The notes: generated from the sequence alone by a model not told the origin. A DNA stretch of 64,000 nucleotides from Diplonema papillatum (GCA_030068145.1 JAPJBO010000568.1:85487-149486), one strand, 5' to 3'; shown: positions 32,694 to 45,900, counted from the first letter of the stretch. Made by a program: numbers and translations.

Positions 32694-34339
32694 GTCTCGA
32701 GCTTACCCTCAGGCTGCTAAACTGTCTGTCGTTAAAGTTCATCAGTCGAATCAGTTTCGAACGTTAGAGTGGCGGCGACAATCATCAATTCAATCTCTTA
32801 GTGTCTTGTAGGAGGCACCACCAACGAAAAAGCTGATGGAACGCAGACTGGGAGGACATGTTGAGGGACTAGAACTTAGGTCATCCAAATCACAGGGGTG
32901 TTGCCCAGTACTGAGTCTACAACGTAGGGGGAAAAGGAGCATCCAGACAGAACCAACTTGTGACCAATCCATTAACAGATTCCGTTTCGTGTACAAGAGG
33001 CGAACTAATAGAATCCAATCGCTGAGTAACTTTGTAGGAGAACTAACAATAATATCCAATCACTGAGTAAGTTTGTAGAAGGACCCACCAATGTAAAGCT
33101 GATGGAAGCGCAGTATCAGGAGAGCGGTCAGGGGATACCTACCCAGTATGTCCCGCAAGGTCCATTTCTGCCTCGGCCAACGGAGAAGGTCGAGCTAACT
33201 GGCTGTGACCCGGCATCTTGTGAACAGGTTTCGTAAGAGAAGCCAGAGCCACAAGCCCAGCAGTGCCCTTTATTGGATGCCGACAGTCCGAAAGCGGGCC
33301 ATTTATTTTTGGGCTCGGGTGGTTCTCAGAAATTGTTGAACCCGAATCCGAGGAAAATGCCATTGACAGCAAAATCAAGCAGTAAGATTGGACTCCCGGC
33401 TTCAGGAGTGTTCCACATTGAACTTCTCTCGAAAAAGAAGCTGCTCTCGAGTGGGGAAGCCCGTGGAAGCCCCTGCAAACCCCCACTGAGGACAAATAAT
33501 ATTGTATTCCAAGACTATGCTCACCAAAACCCCCTTTTCAGCGTACCTATTGTATTTGCCAATAATATTGTATTTGACTACCTACAGTATTTGACCCCCC
33601 CAGTAGTGCATGATGCCAACCTTGCTTTTCTTTGCTTAAATTTGCTTTTCTTTGCTTAAATTTGCCTTTATTTGCTCGTAATCTGAAGCAAATCTCCAAA
33701 GCAAAGTCGTCTTTGCTTGCCAACTATGTATAACATGGATTTTCTGGACTTTGTGGTGCCATAGAGAAATGTCGCACTGAACCCTGAACAGATGCAACGA
33801 ACCCGGGGATCCAGTCAAAAATTGAGACATATTTGAATGCTCGCCTGTAGACATTGAAGTGTTGAAGGGCGTCGACACACCTATCCCTTTAACGACCCCT
33901 GTGGAGGTCGCTGGTCGGTAGGAGTTGAGTCAGTACATTTCAACGAGGCATATCGAAAATCGGTTATAGCGATAGAACCGGAGGTACGTAAACAGCCCAA
34001 ACAGTTCTGGTCTCATTATATTGATCTCGAATAGCTTCAAAAGGTGGCACACACCTGTTCGCTGCCATCACAACCACTGTCGATGCCAAACTGTAGATGT
34101 GTGTGTCCCTTTCGAGGCGAAGTACCTTTTATTACATACGGTACAGTTCTTCCCCCATGAACCACATACTAGAGAAAAAACCCAGCCACAGCCCAGCGCA
34201 CGTAGTAGTTGTAGTAGTTTGAACTTGTTGTGCAGCAACAATTTGTGTCGATAGACTGCACAAGCCGCTGCAGCCTACCTCTTTGCACGCGTCGTGGCAT
34301 GCTTCGGTCGCTTCTTACCCCGCGTACTGTTTGTCTCCG
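32694..34339. other. AT-rich stretch, no gene recognised
   Basis: This contains short tandem TTTGCTTAAATTTGC-type repeats near 33620-33675 and AATAATATTGTATT repeats near 33490-33590. I see no supportable exon or RNA gene. Confidence 0.4.
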
Positions 34340-34660
34340 GCGCACGCTTCACGTCTGAGTGCAGTTTGATGACGAGGAATCACCAGATGATTTGGCGTAC
34401 TTCCTTTTCTCTCTCGCAGTTGTTTCCGCGGCCGAGATCTCGACTCCTTAGCCCGCTCGTCTTCGCGGCTCCGCTTCGGTTGGGTTTGTGGGCTGTCCGC
34501 TTTTGGGGTGCGCTCCTGGTTCAGAGGCGGCTGCTGCGGCTTCGGCTTCTTGCGGGCGCTCCCACCTGCTTGCTCGTCGTCGCGTCCGCGCTTCCGCTGG
34601 GAGCAGGCGCCGTCCGTCCCTAGTTGTAGTATGTGTCGTCTGCCGAAGCAGCCGGAGACA
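34340..34660 (-). CDS. Possible exon of a basic nuclear protein (uncertain)
   Basis: A strong pyrimidine tract plus CAG (about 34659-34661, minus strand) precedes an open frame with SQRKRGRDDEQ, ARKKPKPQQPP and KRSREDERAKESRSR. This is rich in Lys/Arg/Asp/Glu and resembles a nuclear-localised disordered segment. A canonical donor (GTAAGA) lies near 34308. I could not link it in phase to neighbouring candidate exons. On the other strand an ORF with CAFCDE overlaps the region; it is equally unrecognised. Confidence 0.3.
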
Positions 34661-35221
34661 GCAGGCGCAGGGGGCAGGTCTTGCTTTACTTTTCTCTTCT
34701 CTCTTCATGGAGACCCGCCCCCGGCATCCCGACTGTCCAATCACTGTCGAAAAAGGTTTGCGCCTTTTGTGACGAGGTGGTTGACCAGGCGCCACGAACG
34801 CCTTATACACAACACGCTACAGCAGCCCTGCCTAGGTGTGCTCTCAGCCATCAGGCCATTGACCTGCTAAGCACCCCCCGACCGGTCGAGTTGCCACTTT
34901 CGCGGCCCTCTATTCGCCGGGCGGTGCTGTCAGCACTTGTTCCGCGTCGTATCAAGTACATGATGCTGGCGGTTGGGGGATCGGCGACCGCGACTCAATT
35001 AAGGTGCGGTCAACAGTACGTGAAGGCCCTCCCTTGACACCGAAGGGTAAAAACAGCAAATGAACAACTAAGCTAGAACGAAAAAGCTATTGCCGACGTC
35101 TGATGCAGCCCTGTCAGTAGACCCTCGTGAATTCGTCTGCTGGGTTGTCCTTCGACGGAACGTAGAAAGGATCTACTTGTGAGAGAGCTTTGTCCACCAG
35201 ATCGTGGCCTTCGCAGAGCAT

Positions 35222-35345
35222 TCGGAGGAGGCGAAATATAGGCTAAATATGGGTTAAATATAGGCTAAATATAGGCATATAGGCGAAATAAATTGCGCAT
35301 TATTTTTGTGTTTTATTTTATTCGAAAATATTCCTGGTCACCATC
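35222..35345. repeat. AT-rich ATAGGC repeat, inverted partner at 39406-39530
   Basis: Repeats of TATAGGCTAAATA and ATATAGGCGAAATAAATT occur here. Nearly the same string occurs in inverted orientation at about 39406-39530 (TTTATTTCGCCTATATGC). They could be two copies of one element or the ends of a roughly 4.3-kb unit. Confidence 0.6.
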
Positions 35346-35699
35346 TGGACCGAGAGTCGTGCAGAAACGCGCTGTTTTGTGCGGAATTCGTGCGCAAACC
35401 CGATGATCCGGTAGCCAACGAGCTGAAAGTGCCAATAACGACATATTAGGGTTGGCTGACTGGAAAAATTAGGTCGTAGACCCGGCGGATAAACCGGGCA
35501 AACCATAAACTTGCCACGTCTATGGAGTTGCCGTAGGCCGCTACAGCCGCAAGTCGCACACTTCGCTCTTTGCGAGAAGTCATTCACTTCGGCCGTGGGT
35601 GTCTCCGCTGGCTTTTTGTGTCCTTTCGTCTTTGCACGCTGCTGCTGTTGTAATCCGCCGAAGTCGGCTCTGGGTGGTAAGGAGGCGCACCACTCGTCG

Positions 35700-35860
35700 T
35701 AAGGGCTAATTCCCATTCTAGAACTGTTTTTAACTTCTTGCCCATTTAACTTTTTGCCCATTCTCGATAACTGTGTGCCCATTATAGAACATTCCGCTAA
35801 CTTTGTGCCCATTATAGAACCTTCCGCTAACTTTTTGCACATTATAGAACATTGCTAAAT
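35700..35860. repeat. Array of TGCCCATT(CTCG/ATAG)AAC motifs
   Basis: Short units of the form GGGCTAATTCCCATTC, then TAACTTTTTGCCCATT and TGCCCATTATAGAAC, repeat several times. The same array forms the subterminal zones of the elements at 58493-59887 and 61454-62939, so this is probably one end of a related, degraded element. Confidence 0.75.
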
Positions 35861-36215
35861 CGTCACTTCTGGGACTCGATACCCCAACCTCCAGGCTGCC
35901 AAAATCTTGGGTCTAATCCCAACTCGGGTCCAGGTTTGGTCCAAGTTTTGGGTCAGGTTTTGGGCTCAAGTTTCGGTCCACGCGGGCCCGGTCTGAAGTC
36001 CGGGCCTAATTACTGGTAGCGCCAGGCCAGTAACCTGGTAACCAGACTGGTCCTGGACCTGGATTATGTCATCATGCCACGGAAAAGCCTCGAACAGACC
36101 GGGCGGTCTGCTCAGAGTCAGACTGCTGTCAGGCTGCGTGCAGTCTGGTAGTGTTAGTCTGGGCCTCTGGCAGCTGACGCTTGAAGTTGAACTGGTTGTC
36201 GTCTATCGATGACCA

Positions 36216-36620
36216 ACCCAAGTTTGGGGGACCCAAGTTTGGGACCCAAAATTGGGACCCAAGTTTGGGACCCAAGTTTGGGACCCAAGTCTGGAACCCA
36301 AGTTTTGGGCACGACCTCAGAAAACCGTACTGTTTTGGTATTTCACCCCACTCTTGAATGGATTTCATAGGCTCGTCACTTCCTGCTGCCGTTGTCAACA
36401 GCGTTGATGCCCAGTTGCAGAACCGACTCCTCCGCGTTGGTTGCAAGCATCTTCCTGCGAAAAACAGCTGATTCGAAGACTTGGCAACTCCTTCAGCCGA
36501 CTTTCACCCAGCTATTCTCGGACCCAAAACTTGGAGTCCAAGTTGGACCCAAAGTCGCGGCCAAGATTTGGACTAAATCCAACCATTGGACCCAAGTTTG
36601 GGAACAATGCTGGTCGCGAC
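36216..36620. repeat. TTGGGACCCAAG-type minisatellite segments
   Basis: Variants of GGGACCCAAGTTTGG are tandemly arranged at 36216-36305, with related TTGGACCCAAAG units at about 36530-36605. The same motif recurs at 53048-53160 and 56575-56680, so it is a dispersed simple family. Confidence 0.75.
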
Positions 36621-36865
36621 GATCGAGACGTGAAAGCAAACATCACGTGCGAAGAGTAATGAACCCGTGTGCAGGTCTCTTCTACCACGCCGGCGATGCA
36701 GAGTACCGCCTGCGTGCTAACACAAACTTGAACTTACTCTTGCCACGAGTCTTGGCAAACTTGGGTCCAAAGTTGGGAAAAGTAGGCGGTAGCACCCGAG
36801 AGCGCCACTCACAGCACCTTCAATCTGAGCCCAGACCTGACCCGCACTGACAATCCCGCATGTGT

Positions 36866-38012
36866 CCTCAGAGCCAATCCTTTTCCCGAAGTTACGGATC
36901 CAGTTTGCCGACTTCCCTTACCTACATTGTTCTGTCGGCCAGAGGCTTTTAGCCTAGGAGACCTATTGCGGTTAACGGTACGGCCCGATGCAAGAGAATG
37001 AGATCTCCCCTGTTTTTTCCATGCACATCCACAAGACACCCTACTACACGAAGAAAGTGCAGCTTTCCAGGATAGTTAACCCTGTCCCCGCGTGAAGCGT
37101 TTCAAGGGTCAACCCTTCCTTCAAAAAGAGACGACTGCATCATCCGGGGCCTGTGGACATGGTCAACAGGATCGTCAACTTCAGATCTCTGCATCCGGGT
37201 TGCGGAATGTTCACGCATTCCCTTTCGGCAATCCTGCACGTCCGAGCAAGCTCGTCAGTGGCAGCTTTGAGGCGAGCAATTACACCTTGCCTTAGGACCG
37301 ACTGACCCATGTCCAATTGCTGTTGACACGGAAACCTTCTCCACTTCGGCCTTCAATGTTCTCCATTGAATATTCGCTACTACAACCAAGATCTGCACTC
37401 ATCCACGCTCCATCGAGGCTCACGCCAACGACTTCGCGGCGTGGACCACGCACTCCTACGCACGCCTGGCTTTGTGATACCAGTACGCGGCCAACTATGG
37501 GTGGATCGCTTGAGCATCATCCATTTTCGGGACCGGTGCATTCGGCAGGTGAGTTGTTACACACTCATTATCGGATGCCGACTTCCATGGCCACCGTCCT
37601 GCTGTCAAGATGAACCGACACCCTTTGTGGGATCTGATGAGCGATCACTCGGACACCTTAAGTCAGCTCTCGGTTCATCCCGCGTCGCCAGTCCTGCTTA
37701 CCAGAAGTGGCCCACTTAGAACCAGGATTCTACGTCAGGGTTCAATGAAGTAACCCCGAGCTCACGCCCATTTAAAGTTTGAGAATAGGTCGAGGAAGCG
37801 ATTTCCCCAATGCCCCCAATCATTCGCTTTACCTGGCGTAACTCCTGTTTTGGTTCTAGCTATCCTGAGGGAAACTTCGGAGTGAACCAGCTACTAGATG
37901 GTTCGATGGGTCTTTCGCCCCTATACCCAGCTTTGACGAGCGATTTGCACGTCAACACCGCAACGGACCTCCACCAGGGTTTCCCCCGGCTTCGTCCTAT
38001 CCAGGTCCCTCG
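36866..38012 (-). rRNA. Fragment of large-subunit (28S) rRNA gene
   Basis: On the minus strand this carries universally conserved LSU rRNA words in the correct order: GGTCCGTTGCGG, GACGTGCAAATCG, GGGCGAAAGACCC, ATCTAGTAGCTGG, GAAGTTTCCCTCAGG, GAGTTACGCC, GATCCGTAACTTCGGG and GGATTGGCTCTGAGG. The segment corresponds to a central part of 28S only. The conserved upstream block usually ending CCAAGGAG and the downstream catalytic domains are absent. It is a single unlinked fragment between host exons, so it is most likely a pseudogene copy. Short ORFs across it are coincidental. Ends are approximate. Confidence 0.9.
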
Positions 38013-38049
38013 CCCTTCTGTCATAATCAGCCTACGGGCTTCGGTATCG

Positions 38050-39900
38050 TGTATATTTTGTCGGTTTGAGGCCCTTCCGTAGCTTGGAAAACGGAAAGAG
38101 AAGCAAGCATCTCCAACGAGGGACAGAAGTTCCCACGCTCAACCCGCTCGGCTGTGCCATCGGAACAGAAGTCGGCAACAAGCGGTTCGGACGGGCGGGT
38201 TCCCCGCCCATCAAGTACAACCGGTTTTCCCTCTCGCCTAGAAGGTGCTGTCGGAAGGCTTAAGATGGCCTGAGCAGACTGCTACCTTTGGTTCCGCATC
38301 CTTTCAAACTGTGGCTGACCAAGCCGCTGTTTGAGCTCTGCAGGGGTTTCGATGCACTCCAAAATGCGGGTACCAACAACCCCGGCAGCTGGGAGGAATG
38401 GCTACCGAGCATGGGTGCGTGGCGTTCGTGGACGCGCAACTGCATGCAAACAAGCGTCACGCAATTAGCAGAGACAGGTCACCACTCGTTCTGCAGTGGA
38501 GTTAGCATTAGCTCAATGTGTCGGGAGCAGTAGTTGTCGACTGAAAAGTACCGCGGATGCAGAACATCGATGCAGACGATGATGCCGCAAATGCAGCTTT
38601 CTGCGAGCAGGCAAGATGGCAAGCGAGAGAGCGTGCCGTACCCCAGGCAGGTCGCTCGAAAACGGCGACCCGAAATGGAAAATTCACCCCCAGGAACAAT
38701 ACCCAGCGGACTGGAAGCGCAGGCAGGCCCGGATGGAAGCATGAGGTGAAGCAGATGGGACAGAGGAGCGGAAAAACGGGGCCGCACCAGTGGCAGACCC
38801 GGACGTTGGGGTTAAACAATCGAAGAAGAAGTGTAAAGACGAGGAAACACCGACTCGGGCACACCGGCCGAGAACAGCCAATCATGGAACCCAGGGCACA
38901 ATGGAGGCTACGGCGCGGTGGTGAAGTAACGAAGCTCGCTCGCTAGCATCCGGCAAGAGCCAGCATGACACATGAATTTGGAATTGATGCTTCATTTGGA
39001 AACAGCGAGGGCAGAGGGTTAATCTGCTTGTACTAGGCTCCTCGGTTCCCGTAGTATCGGGGGAGTTTGAGGCAATTGCTGGCTGGTGGTCGGTTGTAGT
39101 CCGTTGCGTCAAGCACAACCGGGCTTGCCCTCTGGAGGCTTTGGAAAATAGTGGTTCCTGTCTGTCAGAGATGTGCATTCAGCGCTGCAATGGCAAAGCA
39201 TTCCAGGTACCTTCTGCGGTGGACCTACATATTAATTGGTGTTGGTTTTTACTCGACAGGACCGTCGGTTTAGCTTGATTGCAGCGATCACCTGCCATAA
39301 CCTGAAGGGGTAGTGCAAAATAAAAAATCGGACCCCCCTTGAGTTTTTCCGGGTTTGTGCCGGGTTTGCACCGGGCATATGGATCACACCAAATATGATT
39401 TTTGAATATTTCTCGAATATTTCTGCATTATTTTATATTATTTCTGAATTTATTTCGCCTATATGCGCCTATATGCTATTATTTTGTTGCCTATATGCGC
39501 CTATAAAAATATATAGGCGTACATGTATGGTTAACAAAAATTTGCACTCTAAAAAAGAATTCTAGTCAAACCTGGCGGGATAGATATGTACACCACTTCT
39601 TCTGTGACTCCATTGAGTGCGTGCGGAGGAGAAACACCTGTTTTAAATGTGTGTACCGTCTTCACAACCACATAATTCAGTTTTGCTCAAAACGATGCGA
39701 AAGGGTCTTTCCCAAAAAGACTCACATTTGTACCCCGGAAACCCCGTTTCGTAGTGCCGTTCCCCTCGATGATTGACATTCTTCTGCGAACGCAGCAAAT
39801 ACTTCAGCTTTGGTGTTTGTTTCAATGAATGATGTTGTTGCCTTGCGATCCTAGGACCTATTATCCTCGGATAATGGGTCCCCTGGATGGTACGTCTCCC
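38050..39900. other. Spacer, no gene recognised
   Basis: Upstream of the 28S fragment (in its own orientation) the sequence no longer matches conserved rRNA. Plus-strand and minus-strand ORFs at 38.5-38.95 kb are unrecognised. An AT-rich ATAGGC repeat lies near 39406-39530. A palindrome CCTATTATCC/GGATAATGGG lies at about 39856-39880. Confidence 0.4.
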
Positions 39901-39924
39901 GGGACTTGCAGTGGTCACGCATAC

Positions 39925-42900
39925 CTGTGACAAAGCATTGTCGGCCTTCGGGATGAAGCCGAAGTAGAAGCAACGGGTGTCCACGGCCTTAGGATGGTGA
40001 TACGTCGCGTGAGGACCCAGCTTGTTGTAGCGATCGACGGTGTTGCAGCTGTCAGCTCTGAAGCTGGAGACGAACGCCTCCTGCGACGCATAAAATCTGT
40101 CACGATTGCAGGTTGCAATTTCAAAAAAACAAGGTGAATTTCCCTTATATTCACCACTTCAAATTTTGTTCCCTTATATCCCAATGGAACAACAAATTTC
40201 GTTCCCTTATATCCCAACCAACAAATTTTGTTATATCCCAATGGGATTGCCTTGCCCAAGGGAACAAAATTTCAAGTGTTGGGATATAAGGGAATTCCAC
40301 CAAAAAACAATTCTCGTTGGGGCGAGGGACAACGAACAGCATTTAAAGTTCTCCAAAGAAAATGCTGCTCGGGCAGACGACGAACAGATGCAAGCTGTTC
40401 CCGCTCAAGGAGTCAGCGAAGGAAACAGGCGAAATGAAATGTTTCGAGACTGGAGGTCCTATGAACATGCAATGTGAATAGCCTCTACTCGAGCCAACCC
40501 GGCTTTTGTGCACACTAAAACGAACCTGACTCGTCTAAGCGAGCAAATAAAGTGTACACGAAAGAAGCCATGCATGCCCCCCCCCCCAAAACCCACCCAG
40601 TACGTATTAGCTTTAAAAGAACCCATTCGACGAAGGTCACCCGGAGACTCTAAAATCCCGGATTCTCAAGCGAACTATAACTCTTAAAAAAGTGTTTTTG
40701 GACTAGATAATAGTGCGGAGCAGGGGTATATGGGATCCCGGGGGGTTTTGCATGTTTTCCTGACCGGGGGTTTCAGGGCAAAAACTGTGACAAAGGCCTG
40801 TTTGCCACTCATTTGGGGTCTGTAAGTCCGGAATGGCTTATTGGCAACTTCTATCTCGTCTGCAAGCGTAAGGCCCCAACAGCATGATTTCAAGGGAAAG
40901 TGCATCCTCCAAGGCTGCATCCTGGAAGTCGTCATCGTCCAGGCATTTGGAACGTAGCCGTAGACTACTAACCCCTGCGCATTTGGGGTCCGCAAAAGAC
41001 CCCCTGGAGTCCTCGGTGAAGCACCCCTGGTGCAGTCGGTCGGGGGTCCAACTCACTGCACCGGGATGGGCACGGTGCAACAGCGAACAGAGGCTTTTCT
41101 TCCGCGCAAACTGCGCTTTTTCTGAAGAGCTTCTAGCCGAACCCCTGTATTTGCATTTCTTCGAGACAAAAAGTGCCCAACATAGCTTCCCCACCAGAAA
41201 ATGGCTATCCCTCACATTGTTTTCAGGTACACGATTTTGAGGGTCACGCTAATACCCTGGTCCGAGTAACCAAAAAAGTACATTTGCGCCGGTAAAGACC
41301 GGCGCCCAGCGAGACTAGAGGCAGCATTTAAAGTTCGGGAAACAGTAAAGTTCGGGCGATGCAAAGCAAAGTTCGGGCGAAAGCACAGTTCGGGTGAAGC
41401 TAAGTTGGGGGAGGCTAAGTTCTGGTGAAAGCAAAGTTCGGGCGAAGCAAAGCAAAGTTCGGGCGAGGTGAAGCAAAGTTCGGGCGAAACAAAGTTCGGG
41501 CGAAGCTAAGTCAAATCAAAGTTCGGGTGAAGCTAAGTTCTGGTGAAAGCAAAGTTAGGGCGAAGCAAAGCAAAGTTCGGGCGAAACAAAGTTCGGGCGA
41601 ATGGTGTGGTCGGTATAGCCAGGGGGAACTACGGGGGAACTACGGGGAACTGACCTTGGGGTGGGACGACGTTTTTGGAATACCGACGGACATTGTTCGT
41701 CGAAAATGAGGGGGGGGGGGGGTTGCAAGAACACGGTGCAGTAGTAAACTTGTAAAATGACCCTTTTACTAGCGTTTATTGTGGTTTAGAGGTTCGGTGT
41801 TTTAGGGTCTCCGGTTGACCATTGAGGCTGTGAGGCGGGTGGTATGTGGGTAGTAGGTTTTACTAGTAAAACTTACAAGTGCACTTGTAAATTTTACTAG
41901 TGCCTTGTAAAATTTACAAGTGCACTTGTAAATTTTACAAGTGCACTTGTAAATTTTACTAGGGAACTGTTAAGATTTCGAAGTGAATTCAGGTGTTTTT
42001 CGGAAGAACAGTAATTTGTGAGGGGGGTTCGCAGAAGGGTCACCCCCTGGAGGCAGGTGGGGTGACCTGCTTATTGTGTGCAGCGCTCGTTGTGCCTGTG
42101 CCATGCCACAAGTAGCAGTTGTGTTCATATCGAATTCACGACACTTGGTTGTTGTCCTGCATGCACCCAAGGTTTGGTATGGGACGCCTGCCCACTGCTC
42201 CATTCCAGACTGGGAAAGCACGAACTCAGTAAAAATTGTTCAACCTCACGCATTTGTGAAATACCCAGCACCCTGATTTCCCATTGAATTCCCTGATCCA
42301 AATCCAAAAAGAAATCCACAAATGAGCAAAGCCGCCCCGTCGCCGACAACGCCTTCTTCCAAGAAGCGCAGGACAGAATCTGCACAACTGGCAGCAGAAG
42401 AGTCGAAGCAGGTGGGTCAGTGTATTGCTGACTTCGTCGAGTTGTACTGCGTGAAGAAGGCGGACAAGGAGGTTCTTCACGGACCGCTGAAGGTCCTGGT
42501 CGGAAAGATTCTGGGCATTTCGTTCGGCACCCGAAATGGGATGATCAGCAAGAGCATCTCGACGAAGTTCAAAGGCATGGCCTAAGAACCTGGCGGAGGT
42601 CGGTGACAGGGACCTCTACGCAATCAGAAGAAACGCAAACACGGAGCTTGCGTTTTGTGGCATTGCGTTGAGGTCTCTCCCCACACCGGGAGCGAAGGCC
42701 ACCGAAGCTTTCAAGAGGCTCACGCAGGCCAGCCAGATAAACCTCGAAGAATGTGATATGACGCAGCTGTACAAGGCTTGCGCGAACGACAGCATGGTGA
42801 CCAAGTCACCTTCATCGCGGGGCAGGGCTGCACATACTCAAAGGTGGCCGGAGATAACGGTGCTGGGTGAGCGAGTTTTCTCGGAAAAAGAAGAACGTCC

Positions 42901-45900
42901 TGGACGATATTGGTGTATCGTTATAGAAAACGGATGCACCATCATTCCAGATGGCAAGGAACCAAAGCTGTGCGGTAACACGCTGGAGTTCACGTTCCTT
43001 CGTGAAATGGTCTCACGCAACTTCGCAGTTGGAGAATACTGTGGTACGTACGAAGTTCCCCCCGCCCAAGCGATCCAGCATGGTCAGGAGATTTTGGTTG
43101 AGGCGAGCGGCGGTGTTACTCAAGTAAACATACCCCTGGCCAATCCAAAAGTTCACGCTGGTGCCAGGGTTGTGCAAAGGTCGTGGAAGACGTCCATCAA
43201 AGGGGAAGCAGCTGACCCTGAGAGGATCCCGGTTGTCGAAGACGGTGATTCCGAGGCGGATGTGCAGCAAAGTGAATCTGACAATGACTCTGTAGTATTC
43301 CGGGGTGAGATCTAGCCTTTCCACCTTCCGTAGCACTGGCGTCTTTTATTCCCTCAGCTTCTCTCTTCCCGCCACGGACTTTTAAAAGGTTGGGTTTTAG
43401 TTGTGCAGTCCGAATGCATCTCACATGCATGCAGTTCTGGCAAGTTTTCTGCACTTCGAGCAAGGTTTTGCCCTATGCACGTTTTGTTTCCGATCCACAA
43501 ATGGAGGAGAACGGGGATGTGTCGCTTCCAACAAGTGGTACTTCGTTTTTGCAGGTGCTCATTTCTGGAACCGGTCATTATGAGTTATTTGCAATGTTCT
43601 CAAAAGCCCACACAAATTCCGTTTCGTCAACTCGTAGAGCCGGTAGGCTCGAGTCTCTGTTTCCTGAGCCCATAGGGGCACCCCGCGGCAAATAGGATGG
43701 ACCTCGGCATGTCTATGCGACAATGTGCTGTTCTTGGTTCGCTCGTCAAGGAAGCGCTTGGTCTTTCAATGGGCCTGTCGCAAAAAACCCTCACTGGGAA
43801 GGAAGCGAGGTTCAAGGCCATGGCCGAGGATCATTTGGGCAACATGTGGAAGTCCATGGAGTTCCTACTCTCCAAGTTTCCTTTTGCGTTGCACGAGTGC
43901 CCACCTGCAGTGCTGATAACGGCAGACGGGTACAAGCCGGGAAACGCATCCCGTGGAGCAGCAAGGCAGCGACTTGCCATTGGGGGTATCAAGGCAACGC
44001 GGTTTCTCACCGTGTGCGACGGGCCGAAGCCTGACTTCCACGGATGGTGGATCTTCCACTGCCTGCCACAGTTGACTGCCATACAGGAAAGTACCTTCGT
44101 CAAGAAGGAATTTTGCATCCCACTGCGAAAATTCCTTTTTGGTGGTGACCACGCCGAATTATGGTCATTATTTCGAGGTGTTGGCGGAAGCGGTCACAGA
44201 AGCGCGTTCTGTGCCACACCCATCGACGAACGACTCGAACATCTGCACTCTTGTCCACGGCTCAGTCTCCAAGAAATGGATGCGAGAGGCTTCCATTGCA
44301 ACATTGCTTCGCGTTTAATGCAACCAGCGTACACTGTGACGCCTGTCCTGCACGATGTGAAGGGAATCATCCGGCTCATTCTCCGAACGCTGCCGAATGC
44401 TACTCGGGCCGAAGAGGAGGTCCTTGGGACCACGAACGGAAATATGACGGGCACGCAAGCACGAGATATCCTTCGCAACCTCCTCAGCCAAACACAAGGT
44501 AACCAGAGTGTGTTGTGTCGTGCAATGGATGTACTCATCTATTTCCGGTACCAGGACATACCCGTCCGATTCTACTGCTCAGAAGACAAGGATTCCTATC
44601 GCAAGGACTTCTTGTATGCTGTCTTGAGCTACCACGTGCTCATGTTTGCCTTGGAGTGGGGAAACCCTGGAGTGACGCGGTCTGCCTACGCGCATAGTCT
44701 CGAGCACTGGTTTGACGCCGAAGACGCGCATCGGCTCATCCTGTCTGATGAACTCTTCGAACAGTGCAACGGTGAGCGCAAGAGGTGGGTTTCCTGCACG
44801 TCGCAAGCAACGATGGAGCGGGATTTCCAGTCCTTCGAACTACAGACGAAGCATCTCAAGGAAGCAGGCTCCAAAAAACGAAGTATGCCCGACCTCGCGC
44901 CAGCATACCGTGAGCGCTTGCCACATCTGTATCGGTACGATACCATCTTCCTCTGCAAGTGCATCACAAACAAATGTGCAGTCTGGAAGAAAGCCGCCGA
45001 GAGCTTGGAAGCACGCCTCCATCATGCCGGTTTGAGTGACCACGTGTGCCGGAAAAGTGGATGGGGACAGAAGTTCCGTAGCCTTCCAGATTGCGAAGGT
45101 GAGTTGCTGAAGATCTGCTTTTGCCGTGAGACACCATGGCACGCGAACCTGCCCGATGCCGATGATGATGACGACGTCTCCAAAGACAGCAGCGAGGACG
45201 AGGCTGCCGAGCACCAGTGCATCATGTGTGAAAAATGCTTCCCTCGAGTCGAGGGCCTGTTCGCCCACTACGACTCACAGCACCGCCCCAAAGTTACTTG
45301 TGAATGCACAACAAACTGTCCAGCCTGCCACAAAACGACCCGCAAGAGTGGGTTGAGTCAACATCTGCTCTACACTCATGCAGAGAAGCTCACGAAGCTC
45401 ACATGTCCACTGTGCATGAAAAAGTTCGGCAACGGACGCCTCAAAGATTCCCACATGCGCGAGGTCCACAGATGAGTAAGCTCTGCTTTGCTTTGTAATC
45501 ACCATGGTATCCCAGCTTTGTACTTCTGCTAATTGCCGCACTTCGCTCTGTAATATATCCTAGCCCAGCTTTTTCAATGAGTGACCGCACTACCCTGAGC
45601 CCCAATACTGGACTTGGTTTCAGGTGGCAAATATGGCAGATGATCATGATCAGAAGGTCCTACTTGGGCGGTTCAGTTTCCTCACACATAGCATGTGGCT
45701 AAAAAAAACGCTGAAACTTGAATGCGTGCTCGTCCTGCCCCATTTTCCTTACTTTGCATCCCAAAACACCTGAAATTCACTTGTAAATTTTACTAGTGCA
45801 CTTGTAATTTTTTATAAAATTTACAAGTGCACTTGTAAAATTTACTAGTGGCACTTGTAAACCATTTTCACTTGTAAAACCACTAGTAAATTTACTAGTG

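Noticed and set aside
34633..35037. 134-codon plus ORF with a CAFCDE motif
   Set aside because: A single CxxC pair is too little; it overlaps a competing minus-strand candidate exon and has no family resemblance.
37317..38082. Plus-strand ORFs with words such as GSMGLSPLYPALTSDLHV
   Set aside because: They are antisense translations of the conserved 28S rRNA core, a common false gene call.
40684..41215. Minus-strand ORFs of 103 and 125 codons
   Set aside because: They overlap in different frames, have no recognisable domain and cannot be spliced in phase to the PH gene.
41282..41610. Possible CRISPR-like array
   Set aside because: The units are contiguous variants without unique spacers; this is a minisatellite, and the window is eukaryotic.
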